The notes: generated by a model not told the origin, from the letters alone. Positions 1-10,400 are shown, counted from the stretch's first letter. The stretch: DNA of 28,496 nucleotides from JAUNBG01 sp964442735 (GCA_964442735.1 CAYUAP010000065.1:1-28496), one strand, 5' to 3'. A program made the numbers and translations.

Positions 1-43
1 ATTCGCTTAACTGCCATACTTGCGTAATTTAACGTAGAATTGA

Positions 44-484
44 GGCTACACCCAAAATTATTCCGCTGCCATGTTGGCTCGATCGGCTCTTCTTTATCAT
101 TCCATACCGGAAATCGAAAAATACTTCTGGTATGATTTGGAAAATGATGGTATCGATCCACATTATAACGAACATAATTTCGGACTTCTTCACAATCGCA
201 GTTATGGTGCCCAACCAAAAGCGTCCTATTCGGTAATGGCGTTTTTGTCGCAATTACTCAATAACGCTAATGTAACAGAAGACAAAACGTTATCCACCCC
301 AAATAGAATGGCCATTCGTATCGAAAAAATGGATGGGTCGATCTATCTCGCAGTATGGTCTTTAAAGGGAAAAATAACCATTGAGTTACCAACGGTTATT
401 AACGTATTCGGTATGTATGGAAATGTCATGGAAACAAAATGTCGTGAAATCGGCGAAACTCCTGTCTTCTTTCAATTGAAGTAA
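44..484 (+). pseudogene. C-terminal remnant of a TIM-barrel glycoside hydrolase
   Basis: The readable frame runs from about base 44, with the first ATG at 71. It encodes an aromatic FWYDLENDG stretch followed by HNFGLL and a K-A-S-Y-S-V-M-A-F segment. This order (Phe-Trp-Tyr-Asp strand, then 'E-H-N-F-G-L' and a 'K-P-A-Y-x-A' helix) is what I know from the end of (beta/alpha)8 glycoside hydrolases of the GH39/GH5-like type, followed by a small beta domain. All three plus frames carry stops in the first 45 bases (8, 35 and 41 in this frame, 25 in frame 1, 30 in frame 3), so the upstream catalytic part is not continuous with this piece. I read it as a decayed gene rather than a 137-residue protein. 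The exact family is uncertain. Confidence 0.5.
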
Positions 485-524
485 TATCAAAATAATGCTA
501 AAGGACATTTCTAAAAACCTCCAG

Positions 525-577
525 GGGGATACCAGCGTCTCGCCTATCCCCTCCTCGTTTTACAGGACTTGGTAAAA
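525..577. repeat. Two adjacent short stem-loops
   Basis: GGGGATA (525-531) and TATCCCC (545-551) form a 7-bp stem with a 13-nt loop. A second arm pair, GTTTTAC and GTAAAAC, follows at 557-577. They lie between the hydrolase remnant and the pseudokinase. Neither has a clean T-tract, so a terminator role is doubtful. They may belong to the short-palindrome repeats seen elsewhere in the window. Confidence 0.35.
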
Positions 578-651
578 CAAAAAAATGATGGGAAAACCAG
601 ATTTTAAGAACCATCCTGATGTCATTCCAACCATTTGGAGAAATTTCTATT

Positions 652-1200
652 ATGAATGAAAAGACAAATAATGAAATTTTAAAAAACACACAAGTCAAAT
701 ATAGACATCTCAATATTGACGATATATTTGACAAACGCTTTTTACTTGTTAATCTGTTGGAAAGTGACTTTTCTGGTGAATTATGGAAGGTCCGCGAACA
801 AAATATATCCAACTTCTTTTATTTGAAGTTATTATCCAAAATTATCAGTAACGATCCAAAATTCATTCAAGAATTAAGAGAAATTATTTCCAATGTATCC
901 ATACTAAACCATGACAGTCTGCTCAAAATATATTCATTGGAAGGCAATTGTGATATTGGTCATTATATAGTCATGGAAAATCCCGATGGTTGTACGTTAA
1001 AGACATTTCATAAAAAATTTGTAATGCAGCGAATCGAATTGTACCGTCATTCATTCCACGAATTCTTGTACCGGTTGCACAGGCGTTTGACTATTTACAT
1101 AAAAAAGGTTTTGTCCATGGCAGTGTTCGTCTGGAAACGATTTATCTCTCGCTTGCACAGAATAAAATCAATCGAATTACGCTGGAAATGCCGGAAATAG
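652..1200 (+). pseudogene. Pseudokinase, N-lobe segment (frame 1)
   Basis: This is the first part of a eukaryote-like Ser/Thr kinase (Hanks type) gene. It holds a degenerate glycine loop (LLESDFSGELWKV, a single Gly), the beta3 lysine in FFYLKLL, an alphaC-like E-L-R-E-I-I segment, and a hinge-like YIVMENPDG. Useful reading ends near the A-run at 1012-1017. Beyond it this frame gives non-kinase sequence, while frame 3 continues the fold, so one base appears to be missing there. The start is uncertain: ATG 652 has GGAGA 13 nt upstream, and ATG 619 has no visible ribosome site. The gene may be a true pseudogene or may carry homopolymer assembly errors. Confidence 0.6.
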
Positions 1201-1655
1201 TATACGCTGTTCAGCAGAAACTGTATACATTTTCGGATAAAAGCAGTAATAGTGGTTTTTTATCGGTGTGGTGTGCCCCGGAATTATGGAAGAAGCAGGA
1301 ACCAGGATCTTTTTCCGATCAGTATTCATTGGCCGTTATGGCTTGGTATCTCTATTCTGGAACATTTCCTTTTGAAGAAAAAGGAGTTCAATTACTAAAC
1401 GCTGTCATGAAAAAGTATCCCGTTCCACTCGATTTTCTCCCTGATTATGTCAATTGTGCGTTACTTCGTGCCCTTGATAAAGATCCTTTACGTCGATTTC
1501 CTTCCTGTAGTGACTTTATGAAGGCGATCAGTGACAATGCCGCATCGGAAAATATCCCTAAAAAGAGAAAACCGTGCAATCTTCCAATAAATACCATAAA
1601 AATGAAGATCTGGAAATATCGGTTCCACAACGTCTTTTTAAATGGTATATTATAG
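1014..1655 (+). pseudogene. Pseudokinase, C-lobe segment (frame 3)
   Basis: This segment continues the kinase domain. It reads AQAFDYLHKKGFVHGSVRLETI, where active kinases have LHxxxxxHRDxKPxN: HRD is HGS, the catalytic-loop Lys is Arg and the Asn is Thr. The DFG position reads E-M-P. APE (WCAPELW), the helix-F Asp (DQYSLAVMAWYLYSGTFPF) and the terminal R (DKDPLRRFPS) remain. The fold is therefore kinase-like but phosphotransfer is unlikely. The part before 1188 has no start codon of its own and only makes sense as a continuation of the upstream segment. A second single-base loss appears near the A-run at 1560-1564, after which the transmembrane part is in frame 2. Confidence 0.6.
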
Positions 1656-2284
1656 GGGGATTTCTCCTCCTGACCGTTATTGGAGGTATCTTCTATTCCA
1701 CCTCGTTGATTTTTAATTCGAAGTCAATGAACTCCTCTATTACAACGAAAATAAATAATAACCAAAATGAAAACACGAAATTATTAAAACCTGTGGACCT
1801 CTCTTCTCCTGCGTCAACAGGAATATCGGACACCGTAGAAATATCCGAATCATCCGGGCCAATAACGACATCGGATGTATCATATATGCTTCCCGAAGGT
1901 CCTTTCAATGTAATCATTGAATTTGAGTACAATACCGTTAATTCACTAAAAGGAAAAAAAATAGAATTGAAACATTGGTATTCTGACAAAGGCTTTAACT
2001 TTTCTTCCGGGTCGAATTCCAATGAAGAATTTGATCTTGAGTTATATGATGATGGAGAAAAGGTCTACTTTAAGGATCCCAATATTAATGGTTCATCAGG
2101 TATTTATGATGCGGAAGAGACAACGTTGGAATCAATTGTAAAATTTGATGAAAAGATTATTCCGAAGGTTCTACTTCCCTGCCTGAAGAATCATGTCTAT
2201 TGTCTGAAAACTTTTGACGGTGGTTTCGTTAAATTCATTGTTCATAAAGTGGAGCCGATAAAAAATAATAAATCCAGGCCATAA
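1574..2284 (+). pseudogene. Pseudokinase, transmembrane and extracytoplasmic segment (frame 2)
   Basis: After a charged linker (KNEDLEISVPQRLFK) comes one hydrophobic helix (WYIIGGFLLLTVIGGIFY). A Ser/Thr/Asn-rich spacer and an unknown outer domain of about 130 residues follow. The order kinase, one membrane helix, outer domain is the usual plan of bacterial transmembrane Ser/Thr kinases, so this is most likely the C-terminal half of the gene above rather than an independent protein. The 'start' at 1574 is a GTG inside the overlap. I do not recognise the outer domain. It has two Cys in PCLKNHVYCLKTF near the end, which could form a disulfide. Confidence 0.55.
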
Positions 2285-2444
2285 AAGAGGATTAAAGCTA
2301 TAAAATCAACAATAAACAAATTTCACATAATGTTTTATAAATCAAAACATTCCCCGGGATAGAATATATAGTTATTTGACGATTATCATATACCGGTATT
2401 ACCTGTCCACAGACAAAAGAAATACAGTAATTGATAAAGAACCA

Positions 2445-2783
2445 TTACGGCAGATCTATATTTTCATTTAACCATTGTCGATAGGGTTCGTTCATTATCT
2501 CTATCGGCAATGCCACAATTTGTGGACATTGATAGGAATGCAACAGAGTTACAAACTCCATGATTTTATCAAAACAGATTCGCCGAGTCTTGGCCAGTAA
2601 CAGCCATTCGTTATTATGGCATAATTCATTATTCCAATGATAAAAACTATAAATCGGACCAATAACCTGTCCACAGGCCGCTAGACGTTTTACTACTAAA
2701 TCGTTCGCCAAACGTTCGGCCTCGTCTCGTGTGGAAAATGTAATTTGTAATTGAATATATTCACCTTTACCATCAATTGACAT
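2445..2783 (-). CDS. cutA: CutA1 divalent-cation tolerance protein
   Basis: The protein has 112 residues, the normal CutA1 length. The family pattern is clear in order: QITFSTRDEAERLANDLV then KRLAACGQV at the first strand/helix, YHWNNELCHNNEWLLLAKT in the middle, and a final CPQIVALPI followed by YRQWLNE. CutA1 is a cytoplasmic trimer with a ferredoxin-like fold. It is linked genetically to copper tolerance in E. coli, but its molecular role is still debated. The ATG has a good ribosome site (GGAGG, 7 nt away). It stands alone, convergent with the pseudokinase and 222 bp downstream of the GH127-like gene on the same strand, with a hairpin in between. Confidence 0.93.
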   Translation of the reverse strand: MSIDGKGEYIQLQITFSTRDEAERLANDLVVKRLAACGQVIGPIYSFYHWNNELCHNNEWLLLAKTRRICFDKIMEFVTLLHSYQCPQIVALPIEIMNEPYRQWLNENIDLP

Positions 2784-2861
2784 TAGAGATCCTCCAGATA
2801 TCGACTCAATTATAATAATTTTTGAATGTAAATCTTCAATTTATCGTTTCGACGACGGGAA

Positions 2862-2885
2862 CAAAACAGGCAGGAGCCTGTTTTG
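2862..2885. repeat. AAACAGG hairpin, copy 1
   Basis: CAAAACAGGC (2862-2871), loop AGGA, and GCCTGTTTTG (2876-2885) form a perfect 10-bp stem. It lies between the end of the GH127-like gene and cutA. The same core occurs at 12829, 22877 and 28350. There is no T-tract after the stem on either strand, though the T-run inside the right arm could give weak termination. Confidence 0.75.
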
Positions 2886-3005
2886 AGGAAATGTGCACAA
2901 GGCGTCCGTATTCCCTACATGTCAACAGAATTAATCACATCCTCCAGTAAACAGAAGGCAAATATGCAGGGAGCGGACAGGACATTCGCGTTTGGCCTTT
3001 CATTA

Positions 3006-5018
3006 TTATTTTTCACGGGAACTAATGGGAAAACAGGTCAGGCGCAGGTTGGTACAGCCATAGGGAACGAGAATGATATTTTCTATGGCAGCACCTTCGT
3101 CAGGAGTTACCGGATTACAGTAGGGCATAGAGTTATGATGTTGATCGTAAAAGCGGGCGGGCCAGGCATGTTTCTGGGCTCTCAACATCGGGACAGACAA
3201 TTTAATCGGACTGTCGATCCAAGGGTAGTTGGATTCACATTTAATTTTTTTAATATTTTTTCCATCCGCAATCGCGTCAAGTGGAAGAGCAAAAAAACCG
3301 GGCATTCCATTACAGGTAACGTCAAACCAGGACCAATCTTTAGGTAGAGGTGTTTTGGGATTTCCAGGTATCGGTGTCCATATTTCTTTATAGGGAAGTG
3401 AAAAAAGAAGGGGGCCACATTCGATCGTCCGTAAAGGTTCCGTCGAAAAATAGGCGTCCTTAATGGCCACAACGCGCGGTTCCATGACAAATGTAATTTC
3501 AACAAGATCATTTTTCCAATTATTATCAAGAGAAATCCATTCGTTTTTGACATTAGATACGGTCGTTATGTCTTTTCCGTTGAGTATAATTTTATATGAT
3601 TTACACCAGTCGGGGCGACGTAAATAAATCGTTTTTTTCCAAGATCGTTCCGATTGAATTTTCAATCGAATTGTTTCATCGAAGGGATACAGAGTTTCTT
3701 CATCGATGGTTATCGCCCCTCCTTCATCCGTTTTCAATTGGGCTTTACAGGGACCATAAACAGGTAAATACAGATTATTGGTTTTATCTTTTAGAAACAT
3801 GGTACGAATATATTCCGGATAAATACGGATAGATTGTGCCGGGCAACAGGCGACATTGAAGTTTGGCGCATAGACGGCGAAGGATTCGTGATGAAAAAGA
3901 CTTGATTTGATCGTTGCAAAAAACTGATTGGGGGCCGAATTGTATTCAATGGCTCGTTCGTCTTTTTTACGCGCTCCCTGTGCGCCATTAAAGAGAATAC
4001 GTTCCATATAATGACCGTAACGCGCTTCGGTCGTAATACGCATCATCCAGGAAAAGGTATTTAGATAGGTCGGGAAGTTACAATATTCCGTTTCATGAAT
4101 GGAAGCGGGGGGCGATTGCATTTCATAATTGGAAGCGGGGGCTCCTGTACACTGCCAGCATTTATTCATAACCTGTCGTATACCATTTTCCGTTGCCTTC
4201 AAATAGGCTGGATCGTTATTTGCAAGAAAGACCAAAGCCGGATGTTTAATGTTTTCTCCGAACGCAACAACGTGATCTTCATTGAACTGTAATTCATTAC
4301 GTTCCAGGGAGGCCTTACCATGATGATGAATATCATTTTTATCAAGCCAGGTTAAATAATCGACGCACCAGTCAGCCAAACGTTTATCGCCCGTTTTAAG
4401 ATAGACGTCAATCATCGATTCAATTAAAGTCGGACCTGCATAATTTGTTTTTTGATCACCCTTCCAATTGACCGTAAACCAAATCAGTCCGCGATGAACG
4501 GCATCAAGAACCTCTTTTTCACCTGTCGCTTCGTACCAGGAGAGTAAAACACGATAACACCAATTGGCCGACCAGGAGCTATAATCTTCCAGACGGTTTT
4601 CCGTCGGACGATAACTGCCGAGATATCCGTCCGCCTCCTGAAGTGCAATTGTTGCGTGAACCCAGGAATTCGCCTTCGCTATCAATTCCGGATCATTTAA
4701 GGTAAAGGCCAATTGAATCAGTCCCGTCCAATAGGTGGCGGAGATTTCACCACTCCAGCCCGGACTGACGGGTGAATGATGATTACGGTCCACATAGGGT
4801 TTACCTATCATTTCCGGTTCCAGTTCGTCCAAATGACCACCCATTCCCGCTTTACTGCGCTGTAATTGCTCCTTAAGCCAACCTTGTGCCGTTATCTTGC
4901 CAAGTGGAAGACGCTCCAGTGTCTGTGCCTGAACATTCCCACAAAAGCTTGACATGATCAAAATAAACAGACTTGAAATAAACAGACTTGAAATAAACAA
5001 TAGTTTTTTTGTAAACAT
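3006..5018 (-). CDS. Secreted GH127-like beta-L-arabinofuranosidase (DUF1680)
   Basis: This is a secreted glycosidase of the DUF1680/GH127 group, which releases beta-L-arabinofuranose in the best-known members. It has a signal peptide (Lys-Lys, then a Leu/Ile/Phe-rich core, cleavage near Val-Gln-Ala) and an (alpha/alpha)6 region with WCYRVLLSWYEATG. The residues that define the zinc-cysteine active site are present: E-Y-C at 314-316 and C-C at 394-395 (numbered from the upstream ATG). The 78-residue spacing matches HypBA1 (Cys340, Cys417/Cys418). A beta-sandwich tail follows. I prefer the ATG at 5018: AGGGA lies 9 nt before it, whereas the ATG at 5027 directly abuts GGGA. The signal peptide contains a 15-bp tandem duplication. 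GH146 or another DUF1680 specificity is possible. Confidence 0.85.
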   Translation of the reverse strand: MFTKKLLFISSLFISSLFILIMSSFCGNVQAQTLERLPLGKITAQGWLKEQLQRSKAGMGGHLDELEPEMIGKPYVDRNHHSPVSPGWSGEISATYWTGLIQLAFTLNDPELIAKANSWVHATIALQEADGYLGSYRPTENRLEDYSSWSANWCYRVLLSWYEATGEKEVLDAVHRGLIWFTVNWKGDQKTNYAGPTLIESMIDVYLKTGDKRLADWCVDYLTWLDKNDIHHHGKASLERNELQFNEDHVVAFGENIKHPALVFLANNDPAYLKATENGIRQVMNKCWQCTGAPASNYEMQSPPASIHETEYCNFPTYLNTFSWMMRITTEARYGHYMERILFNGAQGARKKDERAIEYNSAPNQFFATIKSSLFHHESFAVYAPNFNVACCPAQSIRIYPEYIRTMFLKDKTNNLYLPVYGPCKAQLKTDEGGAITIDEETLYPFDETIRLKIQSERSWKKTIYLRRPDWCKSYKIILNGKDITTVSNVKNEWISLDNNWKNDLVEITFVMEPRVVAIKDAYFSTEPLRTIECGPLLFSLPYKEIWTPIPGNPKTPLPKDWSWFDVTCNGMPGFFALPLDAIADGKNIKKIKCESNYPWIDSPIKLSVPMLRAQKHAWPARFYDQHHNSMPYCNPVTPDEGAAIENIILVPYGCTNLRLTCFPISSREK

Positions 5019-5208
5019 ACAATACATTCCCTACATTCCCTTTAAAATAATTCATGGTTATAAAATTTTATATTTTACAGATGTAACTTTTATTCCTGAT
5101 TTCTTTATCACAGTATTTATTCAGTGGAAGACCGGAGAAATTAAGGAAGTGTCACGCGCTATTGTCTATCACCAAGAACATATTTTGTAACACCTTTTAC
5201 AGTTTCCT

Positions 5209-5294
5209 GTACCTCGAACTCCTCCATAACATAACTCAAATTGTACTCTATTGGTTATGTTTTTTTATTTAGCCATTGAGGAAACTTGAGGTAC
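5209..5294 (+). terminator. Nested palindrome with T-tract
   Basis: The outer arms GTACCTCGAACTCCTC (5209-) and GAGGAAACTTGAGGTAC (5278-5294) pair with a few mismatches. The inner arms AACATAAC (5229-5236) and GTTATGTT (5255-5262) pair perfectly and run into TTTTTT on the plus strand. This resembles an intrinsic terminator inside a larger inverted repeat. No plus-strand gene ends here, so its role is unclear. It lies in the 467-bp gap between two secreted-enzyme genes, where I see nothing else except AT-rich DNA. Confidence 0.45.
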
Positions 5295-5484
5295 TGTTTA
5301 AATTTAAGATACATTATTCATAAAATATAAAATCGATTCTTTTTTCGTTTTTATCTTGTAATATCTCCCTGCACGTTCAGTAGCCCTGCCTGAAAATTAT
5401 TATCGCAATTTTTAAATATCAGTCCCGGGGACCCGTAAAGTCGCAAAATATAAATGCAAGGTTCAGGAAGCTCCCTTAAATCAA

Positions 5485-7137
5485 TTAGAATACAATGACC
5501 CCCCATTTACCGAGTTTGATTTTTTCGCCTGTTTTGAGTTTTTTCTGATACAGAGTAACAACATTGCCAGGAATATTTCCAAAGAGAAGTACTTCCGGCA
5601 GTGCGACTTTTTCGAATCCGGCGGCTTCCAGATCCTTGACAATACTGTCTTTATTCCGATTGAGTTGTGGTGTAAAGACATAAACGATTCCTTCTTTAGT
5701 ACAAACACCTTGACTTCCCATGATGGAACCGCGAACAAAACGTTTGCCGGCAAGTTCTTTAGGGAAATCATGGAAGGTATATTCGCGATCTGTAAAGATT
5801 TTTATGTCCTTGACTATTTTGTCAACCTTGAGTTTTCCGAAGTCAAGTTCGGCCAAACTTCCGGACATTAACGGTTTCCCATCTTTATTGGCATTATAAT
5901 CGACTTTAATTTCGACAAATGGTTTTGTACCGGTTGCTTTACTAACGAGTAGCCGTAAACGACTTTTTTCCGACACGATTTTACCGGCCAAAATATCCTC
6001 TTCGGTAAATCGGGCTGCATATATTTCCTTGGCGCCGTAACGATCATAGTCGTATGTAACAAAAATTGTTCCATCGGGAGTTTGATTTCCATCGGGATAC
6101 GAGACGTTATTGCGTTCATCGAGCATGAGCCCGCCTTTAAAGGTTTTTCCATCGTCTTTTGAGATAAAAGCCATCATTTTTTTACGGCCAATATTTTCAT
6201 CGGGTTTTCCATTTTTAACGAGCAAGATATTTCCGGACGCAAGACGTCGAACGAAGAAACGACTGCATGTATGTTTGAGAGTCTTCGAGGGAGCCATTTC
6301 GGTCCATGTTTTTCCGTTGTCGGTCGAAAAAGATTCGCCGATCCCGTATAATGTACGGGCCAGGATCCAGAGGGAACCGTCTTTCTTTTCAAGCAAACAA
6401 TGTTCGTCGAAAATAGAATCTTTTAACGGTACTTTTGAACCACCGAGATAGGAGAATGTTTTTCCCTGATCAGTCGAGACGTAGACGTTGGCGCCCCGTC
6501 GTTCCATGGGAATATTATATTTGGAGTTGTATCGCCAGATCGAGACAGGAAAAAGATAACGTCCCTTCGAATCGACAATCGGTTTACCCATCATAATACC
6601 GTCACAAAGGCGGCGTGGCTGACTCCAGACGGCCTTGCTCCCGTCTTCCGGGTTTTCGGTTGTTATTGTCCAAACGCCGACACGCCCATCCCAAATCGAG
6701 GGATTAAACTTCGATTCTTCTCCTTGTGACCAGAAAAACCATAGTTTTCCTGTGGGATCCATCCAGATTGCCGGGTCGAAGGCGCGAACTATTCCCGGTG
6801 GGTCTATAGCTAGAATCGGTTTGCTCCAGGTATTTCCCCGATCGCCACTCGTTGCCAGAAGAACGTAATTCTCCGCGTTTTCCGTCTCGCCCCCTGCATA
6901 CCAAGTGACCCAAATTTGATTGTTTGAGGTAATTTCCAAACTGGAAATACCTTGAAAAATACGGGCATCTTCCAAATATTCCTTCGGTAGTGTCTTCCAT
7001 ATTTTCGGTGGATTCAAGGGATTCGTTGGAGCCTTGGGATCCATTCCATTCGGGTCAAGTGCCATCACTGACAGCGATAAATTCAATATTATCATTAATA
7101 TCGCTACAGTAAAAGTGAAATTACGATAATTTTTCAC
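5485..7137 (-). CDS. Secreted BNR-repeat sialidase-like protein
   Basis: The protein has 550 residues, with an N-terminal signal peptide (KNYRNFTF then a Val/Ile/Leu core, cleavage near VMA). A six-bladed beta-propeller is indicated by four Asp-boxes (S-x-D-x-G-x-T-W/F) near residues 96, 221, 271 and 326. This is the exo-alpha-sialidase (GH33-like, BNR) family, which cleaves terminal sialic acid in characterised members. Environmental relatives often have unproven specificity. The last 150 residues are an extra domain I do not recognise. The start is GTG: the nearby ATG upstream reads ATG-AAT-CAG-TGA and is closed at once. AAGGAG precedes the GTG. It lies upstream of the GH127-like gene on the same strand, but a 467-bp gap argues against one operon. 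Confidence 0.82.
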   Translation of the reverse strand: MKNYRNFTFTVAILMIILNLSLSVMALDPNGMDPKAPTNPLNPPKIWKTLPKEYLEDARIFQGISSLEITSNNQIWVTWYAGGETENAENYVLLATSGDRGNTWSKPILAIDPPGIVRAFDPAIWMDPTGKLWFFWSQGEESKFNPSIWDGRVGVWTITTENPEDGSKAVWSQPRRLCDGIMMGKPIVDSKGRYLFPVSIWRYNSKYNIPMERRGANVYVSTDQGKTFSYLGGSKVPLKDSIFDEHCLLEKKDGSLWILARTLYGIGESFSTDNGKTWTEMAPSKTLKHTCSRFFVRRLASGNILLVKNGKPDENIGRKKMMAFISKDDGKTFKGGLMLDERNNVSYPDGNQTPDGTIFVTYDYDRYGAKEIYAARFTEEDILAGKIVSEKSRLRLLVSKATGTKPFVEIKVDYNANKDGKPLMSGSLAELDFGKLKVDKIVKDIKIFTDREYTFHDFPKELAGKRFVRGSIMGSQGVCTKEGIVYVFTPQLNRNKDSIVKDLEAAGFEKVALPEVLLFGNIPGNVVTLYQKKLKTGEKIKLGKWGVIVF

Positions 7138-7259
7138 TGATTCATTCTCCTTTTTACGTTAGGTCACTAAAATATACACAGATCCTGATTTTACATGGTG
7201 AAAAACCACGTGTCAAGAGTAGCAAACAGATTAAGAAATTTTGAAAATTACCCCCATAT

Positions 7260-7288
7260 TTGACATATTGTAATAAAGATGATAGAAT
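7260..7288 (+). promoter_or_regulatory. Sigma70-type promoter for the TPR gene
   Basis: TTGACA (7260-7265), a 17-bp spacer and TAGAAT (7283-7288) match the housekeeping consensus closely. Transcription would begin near 7295, giving a leader of about 144 nt before the TPR gene that contains a 25-codon ORF. Confidence 0.75.
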
Positions 7289-7374
7289 AATAGAAAAGGA
7301 GAAACACTTTAGAGACTTTTTATCAAATTACGCCAATAGGAGACCATTTTAAATAATTTATCGGGAAGGTCAGA

Positions 7375-7452
7375 ATGCCGTCCGGAAACTATATGATGGC
7401 GTGTAACGTATTACTTAAAACAGGGAAGGAATCATCAAATGACAGGCGATAA
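7375..7452 (+). CDS. Possible 25-residue leader peptide overlapping the TPR gene start
   Basis: ATG 7375 has GGGAAGG 5 nt upstream. The ORF (MPSGNYMMACNVLLKTGK...) ends with TAA at 7450-7452, overlapping the ATG of the 1611-codon gene by 14 bases. Such an overlap would couple translation of the large gene to that of the leader. The peptide has no family I recognise. It could be a chance ORF, since the large gene also has its own ribosome site. Confidence 0.3.
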   Translation: MPSGNYMMACNVLLKTGKESSNDRR

Positions 7453-10400
7453 CGACAGCGATTACAACGATAGTAATTACGACGACAACAATTACGATGA
7501 CAGTAATTACGACGACGATGATTACGACGACGATGATTACGACGACAATAATTACGACGACAGTAATTACGACAATAGTAATTACGACAACAACGATTAT
7601 AATGAAGATTACGACGATAATGGTTGCAGTAATAGTGATTACAACGATGGTGATAATGGCAATAATAACCATGGCAATAGTAACCATGGCAATAGTAACC
7701 ATGATGGAAACAATAACAACGACGATTATTTTTTTGACGAAGAAAATACAAAAGAACAATCCGTCTACAAGTCGCTTGAGATATTATTTGAACTTCTGGA
7801 CAAGCAAAGAGAAAAGGAACTGGAATCGGGAGCGGACAAGTCTGAAACACCGTTGTCCGAAATCGATGGACAGGATATTTTTGATGCGTTGAATACAGAA
7901 GATTCGGATGAATTCGATTCCGATCTTGATCCTGATTTATATCCAGAATCCTATGATGATTCCGAGTTGGATTCGGAGAAGGACGAATTTATGTCGTCGG
8001 CAATGGATGAAAACGATTGGCGATTTTCCGAATATTCGTCGGAAGAGGAAAAAGACGAATTTCCGGAATGGGAAGAGTCAAAAAATGACCGTATATTTGA
8101 AGACTCGGATTCTGTAACACTGGATAACATCAGGGAATTGAGGGGAAAAGTCGCCGGTGGAGATTTTCATTTAAGAAGTGAACTAGCCTATGCCCTGATC
8201 TTTTATGCCTCCAATTTGAAGAATAAATTGACCAAGGAAGAGGCATTTGCCTATTATGACGAGGCAAGATCGATTTTTATGGATCTGGTCGAAAATAATG
8301 AGCCGGAATATCGAACTGATTGCGGCAAGGTTATGTTACAGAAAGTGGTCTATCAATTAGCACATCAGGAGAAGGATCCCCCCTCCATGACCACGGCCAA
8401 CGAGGCCGTTAACTGGATCCGTGGAATCCAGGACGAAATTGAAGGTGAAATCGAAGACGAAATAGAAGTGAAATGGCTACTAGCCGAAGCATATCGTCTT
8501 CAGGCACATTGTTTTCAACGAAATGATCTGAAGAATGCCGCCATTTCCGCATTTCATCAATCGCAAAACATATGGAACGAAATTCTTAACGCCGATGAAA
8601 TGAAAATTGATTTACATCGGTATCGCAATAACCTTGCCGATACTCTTTACGAAATGGGGGGAGCCCTCATAAACGTTGGTGATTTGGATCAGGCATTGAT
8701 GGTCTATCAGGAGGCAAAAGATATTCTGGTCTCTCTTGTCAACGAGGAACATTCCAGTCCGTTTCAGCTTTTTATTGTTCAGAACAGTATGGCTTTTCTG
8801 GAACGTCAACGTGGTAATATAACGTTGGCTCTGGCCTATATTGACAGTGCGCTTTCCATGGTTAAAAATGAACCTGAATTTCATTCCAACGAATATTTGG
8901 CGGAAGTGATAGATGCCCATTCTCTAAAATGTGATATATTGGAAGAATATAATAATTACGAGGAAGTTTTAAAGACCCAGAAGGAAATGCTCCGGTTTTA
9001 TCGTAATATCGAACAGAAGAACGCCCATAAAGCTCTGGAAGAAATAAATTCGAACGAAGAAGTTGAAAAACCGGAAGAGAAGGAGAAAAAGAGATTATTC
9101 TTTTACGGTTGGTATTATCGTCGAACAGGAATGACGTTAACCTTGATGCACCGATCTGATGAAGCGCTCGACGCTTTTCACCGGGCTATTGATGCCTATC
9201 GTCAGCTCTTCCAAAAGGTGAAATTGGATATACGAGATCTGATAACGCACATAACGGTCAATGTCAGTAGTCTAATGTTAATTGACGGTCGATATGAAGA
9301 AGCGGCCCAGGTCATGCTCCTTTTGATTAACTATATGGAACGAGAACTAGATGCCGGTCGAACAGAAGTTGAGTCTCCCTATCCCATGATCCTAACCCAT
9401 TATGCGCGCATTCTTTATAACGCTAATCTCTATCGAAACGCACTGGAAGCCATGAATAAAGCGATTGCGTTTTTGGAAAAACAAATGGAGAATGGTAAAA
9501 TTGAATGTCAGGAATTATATGCCAATACGCTGGGGGATCGTGCTCTGCTCTATTCACATCATGGACTGGATCCGGAACAGGTAATAAAAGATTTGACCAA
9601 GTCACGATCTCTTCTGGAATACGATATACTCGAAGGTGAAAATTATGAATTTCTTGAACTTTATCTGAAAGTAGTTCGGGGCGAAGCCGAATTCTATCAG
9701 GATAAAGAGCAATTCAACGAGGCGTTTCAGACAATTCAATCGCTTCGTCCACTATTGTTATCTGTTCTTCGAAACGGTCATCACGAGTATTTGAACGATG
9801 TACACGATGTCTTTTCCGATCTGATTCGTTTTTCTGATAATAATGATGATAATGAATCGGAAGAAAACTGTGCTAAACAATGTAATGATATTATTCTGGA
9901 TCTGAAGAAGATACAAACGATATACGCCCCGGAAACTTCTTTTGTTGATCAATTGAGTAACAAGAATTTTATTCCAAGTTTGAATCGGGTTCTCCCCAAC
10001 GATTTGGAAGATTGTCCGGAATTGGACGATGAATTGAGTGAAGAGGAGGTGGAGAAAATAAAAACAATGGTTCCGTGTGATTCGGAAGAAGTTCAACGGC
10101 TCCTTAAAGCAAAAACAGTGGTCTTTAATCATTTTGAGGAGATCGTTATGAGCTTCGAGATTCTCTATTTTCGTTTTAATCCGGACGCAAAACGCCGTGA
10201 TAACGTTATTGCCTGGATGGAAAAGATGATTCCTCCCATAATCGACCGTTTGGCCTGTGGACGATTGAACATTATGGGGATCCTGACACTCTTTTTAAAT
10301 AATTATTCGTCCATGAAACAGGTTCAATCGAACGATAAAGAGATAAAAAATTCCTATATGAAGTGGTTTCAACAAGGGGCATCCTATGTGACGGGAGACG

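Noticed and set aside
2883..3347. Plus-strand ORF of 154 codons
   Set aside because: It lies mostly antisense to the end of the clearly coding GH127-like gene and has no family pattern.
4954..5190. Plus-strand ORF of 78 codons
   Set aside because: The first part is antisense to the GH127-like signal peptide; the remainder (DFFITVFIQWKTGEIKEV) is too short to assign, although a terminator-like palindrome follows.
7415..7850. Two minus-strand ORFs opposite the TPR head
   Set aside because: They are open only because the plus strand is a simple repeat without antisense stops; the products are Val/Ile or Cys/Tyr/Arg monotony.
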